Source: Azorinus chamasolen (lineage: Eukaryota; Mollusca; Bivalvia; Cardiida; Solecurtidae). From it: a stretch of 64,000 bases of DNA. Positions 20,049-33,000 of the stretch are shown here, piece by piece (position 1 is the first letter of the stretch; every line of letters starts with the position of its first letter). The stretch spans positions 67,376,972 to 67,440,971 of the forward strand of contig OY755237.1 of assembly GCA_963576725.1 (NCBI GenBank), read 5' to 3'. The translations under genes and the position numbers were made by a program. The notes under the pieces are model-generated. The model did no database searches. It was not told where the DNA came from and was given only the letters and a program-made list of their open reading frames with translations.

Positions 20049-21655
20049 TCAATGCCAGTCTAATTTTGTTTGCCAAATTGACTTTATTCAGCTTTACAAA
20101 CTGATGGAGAATTGGGTGTCTGAATACTTGGGGATAACTACGGCAATGAGGTAGAAATTTGTTTGAAGGTCTTTGAAGAAGGCACACATCCCATGGCGAG
20201 TCTATCAATATTCGAAAGAAAACAACAGGATTCCATCTAGCAGAGGTAGCCGAATTACCAAGGATACATAAAAATAAATACTAATTATTCTATAAATAGT
20301 AACCATGTGACAGTTTGGGGTTATAAATAGGCCTTACTATTTATAGATATCACATGATGTGTCAACATACCCACTGAATGGCACAGATTTCCCTGTAGCT
20401 ATGGTAACAGAACAGTATGTTTTGTTGTTTCAATAACCACAATGTCGCTAACATCAAACACTAAAAAGTCAACACTTCTTGACTTTTCAAAAAAATGCAA
20501 ATTGATTCCCAATACATTTGATGAGATTTACATAAATAGTAAATGATTGAACACAGTCTCTTTTATCTATGCGAGGCCAGAGCACACCAAATTTTGGTTT
20601 TTGTTTCCAAACATCTAACTCTCCCAATTCGTTGGCAAAAACTAAAATCTACCCAATACCTTTTATTTCTGTGAAATCACAGAAACAAGTCTGTATCATT
20701 TGCATTTTCACAAATGTGTGTGTAAATTCAAACACAGCAAACCTTTCAAACCAAATTTGGTTGCCCTTGGCCCAAGTTCCTTCTGATTCAATAAACAACA
20801 TTTGCAAATAAATCACTTGATACATGATTAGTAAATAAAAAAGTTTCTTTCAAAATTTTTGAAAATCGACATTACCATGATAACATTGATCGCTGAAACC
20901 GTACAAATCACCTGGGATGCAAATGTCGTTTATCAATGTCCAAGGAACCAAAATGTTTGGTTGGCTTGGCCTTCCCATGATTTTGCTTATAAATAAATAA
21001 TAAATATTATTTTGTGACCTATACCCATCACAAAACGAGAACAAACCGTAAACGAAGAAAAACGTTTCGTTGGTATAATAGAAATGTGACATACAGGCGT
21101 GTGATGCAATGTCTGTACATAGCACTATGCTCGATTTTTTTGTCAACATGAAAATATGAAAAATGACTCTACTCTAAAACACGTGATCTATGCGCATAAT
21201 GAACAGCAACATGAACATAGAACAGAATAAACGAACAAATAAAAATATAATCAGAGCCGCAGTACCAACATACGAAACCCTGTCTTGTTGGTACTCATTA
21301 GAAATGTGTCATGGCGGCAAGTCTTATGAGTACCAACAAGACAAAGTTTGGTAGAGAAATATAGAAAACATTTTATCTAATATTTTCTAAATACTTATTC
21401 ATTTCTTATCAACAGCTCTGTTAAATGTGGATTGAAACATTTCTCAATGACAATGAAAAGTTGGATGATAATGACAATGAGAACGTAGATGGATGAACGA
21501 GAGAATTATGGGATACTTACAATGAATAAAAGAAAAAAATATCACATTTTAAGAGGATAATGTACACAGTAAAAAAACTAAAGCTGTCACTAAAAGAATC
21601 AGAATAGTTGGTCTAAACGATCAGTGGTAGTGGAATCTTGTACTTCAGAGTCAAG

Positions 21656-21727
21656 CCTTTGCAAACAGAGTAGACCTAGATCAGATAGCTCCTGTAGGAG
21701 CTGCCCGATAAGGGTCTGCTGTTTGCT
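21656..21727. repeat. HP hairpin
   Basis: TTTGCAAACAGAGTAGACCT on the left and AAGGGTCTGCTGTTTGC on the right, with the tip TAGCTCCTGTAGGAGCTG. Confidence 0.7.
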
Positions 21728-21769
21728 TATGAAATAATCTATGTAGATCTGATTCTACAAAAACATCAG

Positions 21770-22155
21770 AACATTAATGCAAAACAAAAGTAACGTAGAA
21801 AACTCTTATAGGAGCCTTCTGCATGATTTTCGTTCTTCATTAACCCTTTCCCTCATATAAACGTGTTTTCACGCATTTGCAAACAGAGTAGACCCAGATC
21901 AGACGGCTCCTAGAGGAGCCGTCTGATCAGGGTCTACTCTGTTTGCTAATAGAATTTGAAAGATTTGTGTCTTTACTTTCTAAAATGCCTACAATGCTCC
22001 ACCTTCAATATTTCTCTCTAACTATTTTGGCCATGAATATTCAGTAGGTATTGAAATCTGGGCTAAATTTAGAACGGGGAAAGGGTTAAGGAACCACAAG
22101 CACCATAGACTCCCATTTTAATTCCCAAGTGACTGCTCTATGAGGTTCTACTGTG
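21770..22155. mobile_element. DM element interrupted by TM1
   Basis: DM sequence (GAACATTAATGCAAAACAAA, CTTATAGGAGCCTTCTGC) is cut at its TTAA and resumes after TM1 as TTAAGGAACCACAAGCACC, ending GAGGTTCTACTGTG. Confidence 0.65.
21840..22088 (-). mobile_element. TM1 element nested in DM, TTAA duplication
   Basis: TTAA 21840-21843 and 22085-22088. Very similar to 13639-13888 and 43831-44080. The HP at 21878-21946 has the tip GGCTCCTAGAGGAGCC. Confidence 0.85.
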
Positions 22156-22755
22156 TGTATATATATGACCCAAGTACATGACTTGCCAAGTGAAGATGAG
22201 CTTGGCCAGATGGGACGAGAATTCTTCAGTACAAAGTTATCTCTCGTCATATCACTCATACCAACATTAAAACATTATCATTCTGTCATTTTTTCGTTTA
22301 AAAAACAATGACACAATTCCTTTTTTTTATCTAATTCAATACTGTATACCAGTATAAAACTATCAGTTTGATAACTTCTTGTGTTTTTTTTTTGTAAATT
22401 TCACCTTTTGAATTTTTTAAGTTTTCTTCGGTAATGAAATTTTCAAATTATTCCATATATACAAAATACTTGTAAGTCTGCCAGTCCTTTCCCAGTGCAA
22501 CATGCAATTAGAAAAAAAAAATATAAAAAAAAAGAAAAAAAGAGAGATTCTGTTATTATGTGGTTATTAGTACTGATCAGATCTCTGAAATATTAAAACC
22601 AACTGATACAGTTGTGATTTGTACGAGTTGACAGATAGTATTGGAAAATATCCATGGTCAAGTCTTTTCTAGAGATTCAGTATAAAACAGAAAATGTGTC
22701 AAGAAAGTTAATAAAAATGGTTGAAATAGATGAAAATGTTTGAACAATTTGTAAC

Positions 22756-22968
22756 CAATTACCTGATGAATATTCATGTAAGAAATAATAACACTATTTC
22801 TATAAAGGCGCATGAACATACTGTATTTGCCCATGGCATAAACTGTTGAAACAGATCTATATAATTCCAAAAGCAAACAAAGCAGACCCTGATCAGTCAG
22901 CTGCTATAGGAGCCATCAGATCTGGGTCTACTCTGTTTGCAAGTGCATCACTATCAGGTAAAAGGTTA
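22756..22968 (+). mobile_element. TM2 element
   Basis: TTACCTGATGAATATTCATG, AAGAAATAATAACACTATTT, an HP hairpin at 22872-22941 (tip CAGCTGCTATAGGAGCC) and AGGTAAAAGGTTA at the right. Confidence 0.65.
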
Positions 22969-23100
22969 CAACTTTTTTACGAAAAATAACAATAACAATT
23001 GATAATTCTACTATGCTACTTCCTGATGTGAGTTTTGCTAGTAAAAGTGAAAATGATTGGTCCCTTTGTCTCCCTCAACCTGCTAAGCATGATACTACTT

Positions 23101-23168
23101 GCTGAGAGCCCAGGATCCAGGTCAGATGCCAAGTTATTCGACATCTGATCGGGATCCCAACCAGCAGT
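23101..23168. repeat. HP hairpin, diverged tip
   Basis: GATCCAGGTCAGATGCCAAG and ATTCGACATCTGATCGGGAT are the arms and upper stem, with TT at the tip centre. Confidence 0.6.
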
Positions 23169-23234
23169 ATGTGAAGAGTGGATTGGATGACGTTGAAAAT
23201 GAGACACACAAATGTTTGAGCGCAGGATATGGGT

Positions 23235-23470
23235 AAGCCCATTTACTCTATAAATATACCTTTTTAACACTATTGCAAACAGAGTAGACCCAGATCAGAG
23301 GGCTCTTGTAAGAGCCCTCTGATCAGGGTCTCCTCTTTTTGCTTATGAATTTAGTTTCTGCCATGGCAAAAAATCTAGTGTTAACATGCCATTTTTAAAA
23401 ATTCATCTAATTAATATTCATGATTTTTTTTAAAAAAATTTACGTGAATATTCATAGAGTAAAGGGTTAA
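23235..23470 (-). mobile_element. TM2 element downstream of cyclin D
   Basis: Reverse TM2: CCCATTTACTCTATAAATAT, HP at 23275-23342 (tip GGGCTCTTGTAAGAGCCC), TTTCTGCCATGGCAAAA, and CATAGAGTAAAGGG-TTAA at 23467-23470. Confidence 0.75.
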
Positions 23471-23855
23471 CTACCAGATGCTTTGAGCTATAGTATTGGT
23501 CCAATGATGTAAATATTTATTATGAGGAATGAACTGGCAGTATTGTTTTTCAATATTTAGCCAAGAATTTGGCTAAACATTAAATTTATACAAAAAAGGC
23601 ACATTTTCTACTTCAGCTAGAGACTTAATCTACGAAGCTGCGTTTGGAAGTTTCGATGCTCGGCAGTATTCTTCATGTAAAACAATATTTTACCATGATT
23701 TTCAGTGAAGTACAAAAATATAAACGCTGTATATGTACCATCTTAATATCGCCATCTAAGTTTTATAAATGCAACTATGTAACAAAACAGATTTTGTAAA
23801 ATATAACTTTCACTAAACTTTGTTTCACTTCTTTTTAATAAGTTTTTTTTAAAGT

Positions 23856-23861
23856 TTTATT
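23856..23861 (-). terminator. Candidate proximal poly(A) signal of cyclin D
   Basis: AATAAA on the minus strand lies about 35 nt after the cyclin D stop and is followed by T-rich DNA. It would give a very short 3' UTR, so a distal site (see 17153-17174) may be used instead or as well. Confidence 0.3.
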
Positions 23862-23894
23862 TGTTTTTGAAGTTTTTTCGTTGTATTTTGTTCA

Positions 23895-24077
23895 CTAGAA
23901 GTGGATATCTTGCACATCTGTTGGTGTTGTTGGCTGTTCTTTTAAATGTTCATGTTGCACGTGCGAGTGGTGCGAGGCGTGATCAACTTTCGCGGTTGGT
24001 TCTATTGGTTGAGCCACATTGGTCAGGTTAACAGCCAGAGTCTGCTCAATCTGTTCTTGACATGCTCGCAGACAATC
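23895..24077 (-). CDS. CCND: Cyclin D coding exon 5 (terminal)
   Basis: The acceptor TTTGTTTCAG precedes GATTGTCTGCGAGC. It encodes [14 protein letters not shown], a His/Gln-rich spacer, and the degron [10 protein letters not shown], then TAG at 23897-23895. The exon is 60 residues. [11 protein letters not shown] is nearly identical to vertebrate cyclin D1. Confidence 0.95.
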   Translation of the reverse strand, partial: DCLRACQEQIEQTLAVNLTNVAQPIEPTAKVDHASHHSHVQHEHLKEQPTTPTDVQDIHF

Positions 24078-27000
24078 CTGAAACAAAACAAGTTTTTTTA
24101 TTATATATGCACTATGAATTTTATGCACATTAACCCTTTCCTCCATAAATACGCCTTTCTACGCCTCTGTAAAAGTCACTTCTTAAAACCATTGTGATAA
24201 ATAGAGCATTTGCTCCTATAGGAGCAAATGCTCTATTTATCACAATGGTTTCAGACTACCAAATTTTAAAATTTTCCTTTTCTCTAGTTAATGCTCCTTT
24301 TCGGTAGATTAATTCAAAGAGGTGGGGTCTAAAAATAGCCTATGGAGGAAAGGATTAAGATCGGGAAAGGAAACCATGAAAATGATGAGTCCACGCCATA
24401 GTACCAAACAGGGAGAGATTGGCCAGGTGCTGTTACATGTTTATATCCGGACAGGTTTATGATCCCTTATCCCTTTACAACACCCAGAAATTAGGGCCCC
24501 ACATTGTAACAACTTTTGCAAACAGTATGGATCCAGATCAAATATTTTTATTAATGGAGTATAGCAGTTCTATTTGAAGAAAAAAAAAAGAAAAGCAAAT
24601 AAAAATTTAAGTTTATATGCAGCTTAAAGGTCTTTTGATAGGCATGATCTTTCACAGGTCCCAGACTGGACAGGGTCTGTTAACAGATTTTTCATGGTCC
24701 CTCATGTTTCTAGCCAGATATTTCAACTACCAGCCACAAGTGCCAATCTTTATTATGGTCAATTTATGTCGGTTAATTAGGGATAATTGCGTTTTCATTA
24801 AATGACACACATGTTGGTCAGGCTATGTTTCGATCAGCACATGCCCAAGTCTGTGCTGTATATCTTTTCCAAGAGTCTGATAAATCCAGTAGATTGTCAC
24901 TATGTGATAGGATAATGTTGAGGAATTGATAACCCATGTAAATATTAAATTTCTTTATTTTTCCATCAAACCCCATTTTGAGACCAGAAGAAAAAACAAC
25001 AAACAAACTTACCATATCAATGCCTGTGATTTGATGTAATTTCTGTAACAGTTTTAAGTGGAAGTACGGACAAGCGTTGTTAAGACCATTGGTTGCAGCA
25101 CCCACACTTCCTGCAGCTATCATAGAGGGTGGGTACATCATGAACTTGCAATCTGAAAAACATAATCAGAATCAAACCATTAAAACTTTGCTGTCAGAAA
25201 AAAAACTACATTTCAATTTAATTCAGTAGTTGTCTGATTTGGGTCTACTCTGTTTGCTACTAGGCATCAAAAGACTTCACTATCACAGAAAGGAAGTTGT
25301 ATAATATCCTGGGCACATATGGCACCAATAAAATAATCCCCATAGTGTACAGCCTGAGCCAGTGGGAGATTTGTTCCATAATACCCAAGCCCCTACTGAC
25401 CTCTTATCAGTCCATATGACACTAGGGGTTGTGGAAATAATACTGGTGTCAGATCTGGCTTGGATTAAGTCTTTGCACTAAACACTGTCTTTGTGATAAC
25501 CTATGATCCTATGCCAATAGTTTTGATCCAGATCATGTCAAACAATGGAGCCTCAACAGCACGACACTGTTTAACGCTCCAATTGTAGTCTTGAAAATAA
25601 AATTAAATGGTGAAAAATGAAGCAGACCATCATATTTTGCAGATTTCTTTTCTCTAGCCTGCTAAAGGTAAATCAAAACTTGGTAGATAGTACAAATACA
25701 GTGAGTGGATGAATACAAGTGTCAGAGGGACCTCTATTGACCAATCCAGACTTTGTGTAACAGAGATAAAAGGAAGAAAAAACTTAATCCTAAATCCTTA
25801 CGCAACTGTCTAAAAATGTCTGCTTAACTTAGACTTCTTCTGATATTGATAAAGATTTTGAGAAACTATTGATCAAACGTCAAACAGCTTTATCCTGATG
25901 AGACGCTGAGTTACTTGGCGTCTCATCTGGATCCAAACTGTTGCACATGCGAGTTTGGTCACAATAGCAGGATAAGTGGGTAACAAATTGTTTATCTCCG
26001 CCTACACTATCTACTTATCATATGTATGAGTAAGAATGTCTATCTGTTCCATAGGCCCACAAAGTTGTCAGTCATAAATGAAAAAGATTAAACATGACAC
26101 CCACATATCAATGATGAACCCTTTCAATATTCCTTACTTTTCTAAGCCTGAAATCATAACCCTTTAAACTCAAATCTCTTTAATTTCTTTCCAAAAACTG
26201 ACACGAGTGTCAAACAGACTGGATCCTGATGAGACATCAAATTAGTCACCCTCTGTGATATATACCAATGAGATTTATGAGGTCAAAGGTAAATGATTGC
26301 TCTCTTTTGATATTCAGACTTAAATGTCTTGAGACTATAATCTTGTGGATTAAACTTAAATATCTTGAACTGCACAGTTGAAGTGACCATGAACGAATAC
26401 TTTTAAACCTGGGACATATCATGAAAACTTATTTCAAGTCACATTTCACATAAAAAATGTTTTTTAAGATGAATCGCTTGCGTCATAAGTGGCTATAAAA
26501 ACTGTTATCTGCTTAATAATTTGTAACATATTTTGTACTACATTTTTCAAAAACATGTACATCAATTTGAAAATCATAGTTTAGATACCATAGAAGCTTT
26601 CTGCATAACTTTCATCCTGCATTAACCCATTCCCTCATATTGACGACTTTTGACGACTCTGTAAAAGTCACTTTGTGAAACCATTGTGATTAATAGAGCA
26701 TTTGCTCCTATAGGAGCAAATGCTCTATTTATCACAATGGTTTCAAACTACAAAATTCTAAAATTGTCCTTTTCTCTAGTTAATGCTCCTTTTCGGTAGA
26801 TTTATTCAAAGAGGTAGTATCTAAAAATAGTCTATGAGGTAATGGGTTAAGCAGTCACCTGCCAAAAAATACCTAAATTGTTCTTTAATTAAAATTCCTG
26901 TTTAGAAGTTTTACTGTATTCAAGTATCTGAATACAGCATAAATTTTCTTTCTTTAATTTTACATTTATCAACCCTCCCCATTAATGTCACCAGGTCACC

Positions 27001-30000
27001 CTGTTTATCAGCTGTAGATTTAAATAATTTCACCCATAACCTAAAAGGAATGTCCGCTAAAAAAGTTTCCCCGATTTTTTAAATCTCTTTAAAGCTTATA
27101 TAAAACACATTTTGAAAAGCAAAATGTTTGTATTATGATCAAATACTTTCAAGACAATGCCCCAAGGGCTAGATCAAACCTATTTTCTGTACATGTTTGA
27201 TTAGAATGGACTGACTAAAGGTACAGTTTTGGTAAATGTAAGTAAAAATGATAGGTATTTCTGGCTCAGCGTTTTTTGGGAGGCGACAAACCACCTGTTT
27301 GCAAATGAATCTAGAATATTTATTGTTAAACTTCAGTTGCAAACCAATATAGGATTCAAACTAAATTATTTCGGCACGTGGCCAACTGTGCTTAAAAAAT
27401 AGAACTCTGTCAAAAGCAAAAAATAGGGAACAAAAACAGCCCCATGCCCTTAAACCTTTTTTCATTCTTACAGGCCAGTCCCATGTCCCTTCTATTGTGG
27501 TTACTTCATAATTATCGTCATGCGACCCCAAATTGCCGAAAAAATCAAAATAAACCATTATTCATTTGAGGTGACAACCTAAACTCCAAAACCACAGGTT
27601 TGTTTTCAAAAAGGACTCAACATGTAAAGAAACATCCCCTATCCCCACTGAATTATTAGGCAGGTGTGAAACCAAACCCTTTTCAATGCTGAATTTTAAG
27701 AGTGGAATAGCCCATCAGTATTTAACAATAGAGTCCACTCAGTCACTCACTATGGAAGGCTTAAACATGTTAGCGGGTTTGAATGTCAAACAGTGCAGAC
27801 CCTGATCAGATGGTTATTCTAGGAGCCCTCTGATTTGGGTCTATAATGTTTGCAAATGTATGACAGTGTATGGGTCTGGGCCTAGGGTTTGCAAAAGCAA
27901 TATAAGGCATATCTATGGAGCAAAAGGTTATGGATACATGGTGTTAAGTTTAAAAAGTTCAGCCCACAAAACATCCCTCTTATAGTGTAGTTCTAGGGTA
28001 ACAATTGAAGAATTTCGATGAACCACCTGTTTGAATCGAATTTCAATCAATGAGTTGTTTGGAGGACAGTGGATGGTAGCTCTCTAATAAAAGATTAACT
28101 TGCTCTTTGTCTGCTCATGGTGATTTTTTGTTTTTAATATCCATGCAAACAATTTAGATCCTGATGATATATGCTATCAGAAACTTTGCCTCTCAACAGG
28201 ATCTACACTGCCTGACACTCTGATATTGTGTTAGATAATTATTTCATTTGAACATTTGCTTTGAGAATTGAAGCAAACAACATTTTTTAACATGTTTACA
28301 GTTAATGGGGAGAGTTTTGTTCCTGAACTCATTAAACCTGTAACTTATAAATATTTAATTCTGAAAAAACATTTTATTTTCAATTTTCAATGTATCAGGA
28401 TGAAAAAAAAAGACTGCTCCTTCGAGTAAAACTGCAATTTTAAAGAAAGAAAAAAAGCACTTTATGTTGCTTTTTAGAAAGAGATCCAACAAATTAATCA
28501 GACATTGCTGACAGGCAGATAAGCCTTGTTAGTGTACAAACCAATGTGAACTTCACCGCTATACGGAGCGCCTATAGCAATTATTTTATATGTATCAATA
28601 ATGTATACCAATGTGCACTCCGTCATTGGTAATTTTCGTGACCGGGCAAATTCCAAACATTCTTGTTGTGTCTCTGTATAGACAAATGCATACAAGGCCT
28701 GTGTTTTGCTAAAAATGTAAATAAACTTAAGGAGAAATCCCCAGCACAACCCTATTAAATTGGGAACAAGTAGATAAAAACGGACATATTCCCCAATCCA
28801 ATTCCATTCACAAAATAGCATTGCAACAGAGATGAGATGGCTCCTGATCTGGGTCTACTCTGTATGGTGATAATTCCTAGGTTCTTTCCCGTGTTTTTAA
28901 CTGTTTATAAATATCAATTTTTTACCATAAATATAAATGTCACTGAATTAATAATCATGATGTCATTATTTCTTACATGAATATTCATGAGATACAGGGT
29001 CCAATCTTTGATAATTACGCAAGTCTGAGCTTTTTTAATATGAAACATACAGATTGTTATTCAAGGAATGTGTGTCTGAACAAGTTAATATTTAATCAAA
29101 TTATTGCTATGAACCAAAGGACCATGTAAATAAATTATTCCACTACATTTAGTGCAGGTATTACCGTATTAAACACGGGTACACTACATAAGCTAGCTAA
29201 CTGGCTTGACAATGGTTCAAATGCCATGTACTTGTTGTCTGCTAAAACAGCCTGTGATGAAACAGTTTTGATTCTAATTCCTGATGATCCTGTATTGAAA
29301 TGGTAACATTTCCTTTGCTATAGATAAACTTAACTTGTCTTCTTGTGTTTAATAGTATTCATGCTTTTAATGAGGGAAAACGAGCATGACACTTGCAAGC
29401 AGTGTAGACCCAGATAAGGGTCTGCATTGCTTGTCATTCAAAATCCTAGCAAATCTAAACCATTTATGCTGAAGCCTGATGGGCCATTCCACAATCAAAG
29501 GGGTAAAAATCGATGCAGTTTACGGAGATCTCCATAAAGCTCTTGAAAACCGCAACTGAGCCAACTTGTGAATGAAAACTAGGATAGTATTTCACGTACG
29601 CCCTTTAGATAAATCAAAACGAAACTCGTTTGGCATTTTGCAGTTTGGATCCAGATTAGAGGTGGATTTTTAGACTTTTTTATCAGATTCCAAACTCACT
29701 CATACCTGAATAGCAGGATACAAGCAATTTTGTCATAAGCGATGACAAATTATTGAAAGATAGAGCAATGTTTCAGCAAGTAACAGTTTCGGAGGGGTAA
29801 AGGACAAACCACGTTTCATTCAAAAGGATCTAGCCCCTATTGAACTTGTGGCTGGGTGGTACTAACTAGTGGGTTGTATTTAAATTCAATGCTACCCTAA
29901 ATAACCCTAAGTATATGGACAAACTTAGGCAAGTAGTGCAGATCCAGATCAATATGCTCCTTCAGGATCAGTTTGATCAGGATCTTCACTATTTGCTACT

Positions 30001-33000
30001 ATGTCAGTCTAATTTAAAGTTATCAAAATGGTGAAAAATCAACTTATCCAGCTTTACAAACAGATGGAGTGGAAAGATTGGGTGTTTGAATACTTGTTGC
30101 ACTTATGGTACATCTATCAGTACTATCACTAAATCTTTTATTAAAAAAAAACCGATCGCTTAATTCCGAAAAAGCCACAAACTACAGAAACTTCCTTTTG
30201 TATTTTCTGTTGATTTCATACAGGTCAGTTAACCCCTCAACTGAGAAAGCTTGCTGTTAACTTCTTTTTTAAAACAGAAGATAAATATATTCAATTTCGT
30301 TATCAAAATGACACAAGTGTCAAACTGTTTGGATCTTGATGAGATGTCGAGTTGTTTAGCATTTGATCTAGATCCGAACATTTTCCTGTAGTTATCATGG
30401 ACATAATCGACTGTGGCTTGACTAAAGGTGGAGCTAGCAGCCCACCACACAGGTGTTTCTCGGTGCAAAGCAATTTGGGGTTAAAAGTTGGGGATTGAGG
30501 TAGGGTTACAGGGCCCTAAACTGTATCTGTTTTATAGATGACTAGGGATATCCAACTTTTATCTTCTGATTTGTTTTCACATGCCAAATACAAATGGCTG
30601 GATGATTTTGGACATCACTTGAAATCCCCCTAAACTGATAATGGGCTTTACTTTTGCAGTCAGTACAACCAGTTCAATATACAGTTTAGGCAATTAACCT
30701 TTTGCATGTGGGGAAACAAATAAAGTTGCATTTACAAAGAGTATAGACCCAGATCAGAGGGATACCAGAGGATCCGACAGGGGCCATCTGATCAAGGTCT
30801 ATTCTATTTGCCAAAGCATGAAAAAGTGTTTGCATGAAAGAAGGGGTTCAATGATGAATGGATGGCAGATACAATTTTCTATGCAAAATGGAATTTCAAA
30901 TATTACACTTTTCATGAATATGAAATAAAATACTATTGTAAAAAGATACATATGTGAAAACTCTTGTGTTTTACCTGTGGCACACAATGCGACGAATGTC
31001 TGTGCATGTTTCTTTATGACTGTAGTTTGTTCTCTATCTATACACGATAATCTACTCAAAACTTGTTCTAAAAAGTCATGGGGAGTCACTGCAGATAAAT
31101 CCCATTTCAATTTGCTTAACACCAAAGATTCCATGTCCTGCAAAAGAGAAAAAGGAAATTGTTAACATCATGATTTAGTATGCTATGCTTGAAATAGTAC
31201 AAAAATGTTACCAGAGCAACAGATAGGTGCATACCCATATACTAAAATTGTCATTTCTTCACCAAACCCTATGCTGTGACCACTCTTTAGAATGGTCACA
31301 ACATTGGGTTTGTTGGAGAAATAAAGGAGTTATTGATCTGCGTCTGCTCTGTTTGGAAAGGCATTGAAAAGTGCATTAATGGAGAAAAGGGTTAAATTCA
31401 CTAGATCTACAGATTAGACTACAGTAGAAAAGTATACATGTATGTATTTGTAAATGCATATTCCCTAAAATGAGTCGATGCAAATTGATCATATTGTAGT
31501 ATTGGCATACCAGACTTTAGTATTTCACAGTTACAAGCCATTACTTGTAGGTGTATGTTGTAAAAGAAGACAAACAGGGCCCAACCACTAGCCAATAAAT
31601 TCTTTTCACCTACTTATAGTGCAAATATTGACTCTTCAATAGGGTAAGACCAAATACCACACTGAATTATCTAATAAACCATACCTATGTAGGTAAAGTT
31701 TTAGAGCACTGGCTTTTTTTTGCCATTGACTCGAATACCCGTATCAAATACTAGTAGACCCTGAAGTAACTGTACTATTAAAATACCCGGCTTTTCAGAC
31801 CGTGTGAAATGGTTATGCCATCTAAGTTAAGTTAAATTATATAGGTCTAAAACGATTTTGGGACTGTAGAACTTTCATTTAATGTTTCAGCTTTACTTAA
31901 GCTTTAGTGATGGAACAAACTAGTAGTATAGTTTACGTCCTGACCATGATTGGTCTTCTTGATGGGAGAAAAGTTTAACCAAAGTTACTGATAAAGTGTT
32001 AGTAAATACTTAAAAAGTCTCAACTCAGCTGAAACTTAGCTTAAGGCAAATTATTCACTTTATTATCCTGACCTTTCCATTCTCCCACATTAACTGTTCA
32101 AAATCATTTTGCATTTAGCATATACACACCGTCCAATCGATTATGGTTACCCCATCCATAAAACTCTGGTTACCTCGGGCAGCGAGAGTCGATTAAAACG
32201 GTGAGTTTGTATTTTGCACCGACAGACTCCTATTTTCAGAAGATCGACACTTCTTTTTATGCAGCCGTAAAAAGCAGTGTTTGCCGAACATGTTGGTGTA
32301 ATATTTTCCCAATAGCATGTAGAATGGTGTATTAAATCAGTGAATCAATGTGGATCAATATGCCAAAACACCATTTTCCTTTCTTTGGGACTGAATATCT
32401 CCGATATATTACAAACTCACGTTAATCCAACGATGTCGAAGGTAAATCAAAGTACTTTTCTGTCCATCCTATGTATATCATAATGCTTTGTTCAAAATCA
32501 AGGTAGTTACAGGTGTTTTCGTGTACTGAGTTGATGATCGAATGGCTAAGGTTACCCAATTTTGAAAAAATTGATGGTTAAGGTTCACCCTAAATCTGGG
32601 CGCATTTAGGCTAAGGTTTACCCGACAACTAACATATGCAATATTACAGCATCTAAAGACACACACACGTCGTAGTTTTTCCCTTGAACTTGAAACATAA
32701 GACCCACAACTGTCATGTATATTCTGTTACTTGTGTTTAGCCAGTTATGTTCACTACAATTATTATTTCTAACGTGTAAATCGGGTTTGTACAAAGACGT
32801 ACAACCTGATCGATTTCTCACAGTAATTATTCCCTTGTTTATTGTTTAAAAAACAATTCTTTGTATTGAAGCACAAAACATGTAAACACAGGTCGGATGC
32901 TATATTTATCATGTGACACTTGGTTTGTGTCGGTACTGCATATCTTTATTATATCTATTTTTCCTTTTGTATAAAAATATCTTCATTGCTCATAGCATTT

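Larger units (their letters stand above)
18972..21655. other. Mostly unique AT-rich non-coding sequence
   Basis: No gene is recognised. Repeats are sparse compared with the rest of the window: a DM palindrome at 19638-19733 and an HP at 19978-20048. A short inverted pair of about 20 bp (GTACCAACA..TGTTGGTACT) lies at 21266-21345. Small open frames here have no recognisable motif. Confidence 0.4.
25153..30974 (-). other. Cyclin D intron 3
   Basis: This intron is 5822 bp. It contains HP hairpins (25881-25942, 27788-27855, 29932-29998, a degraded one at 30320-30385 and another at 30735-30815), a DM element with a nested TM3 (26586-26925), and otherwise unique AT-rich DNA. No additional coding exon was recognised. 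Confidence 0.8.

Noticed and set aside
28498..28821. 107-codon minus-strand frame in cyclin D intron 3
   Set aside because: No domain, no convincing splice sites and no repeat match recognised; length is within chance for AT-rich DNA this long.
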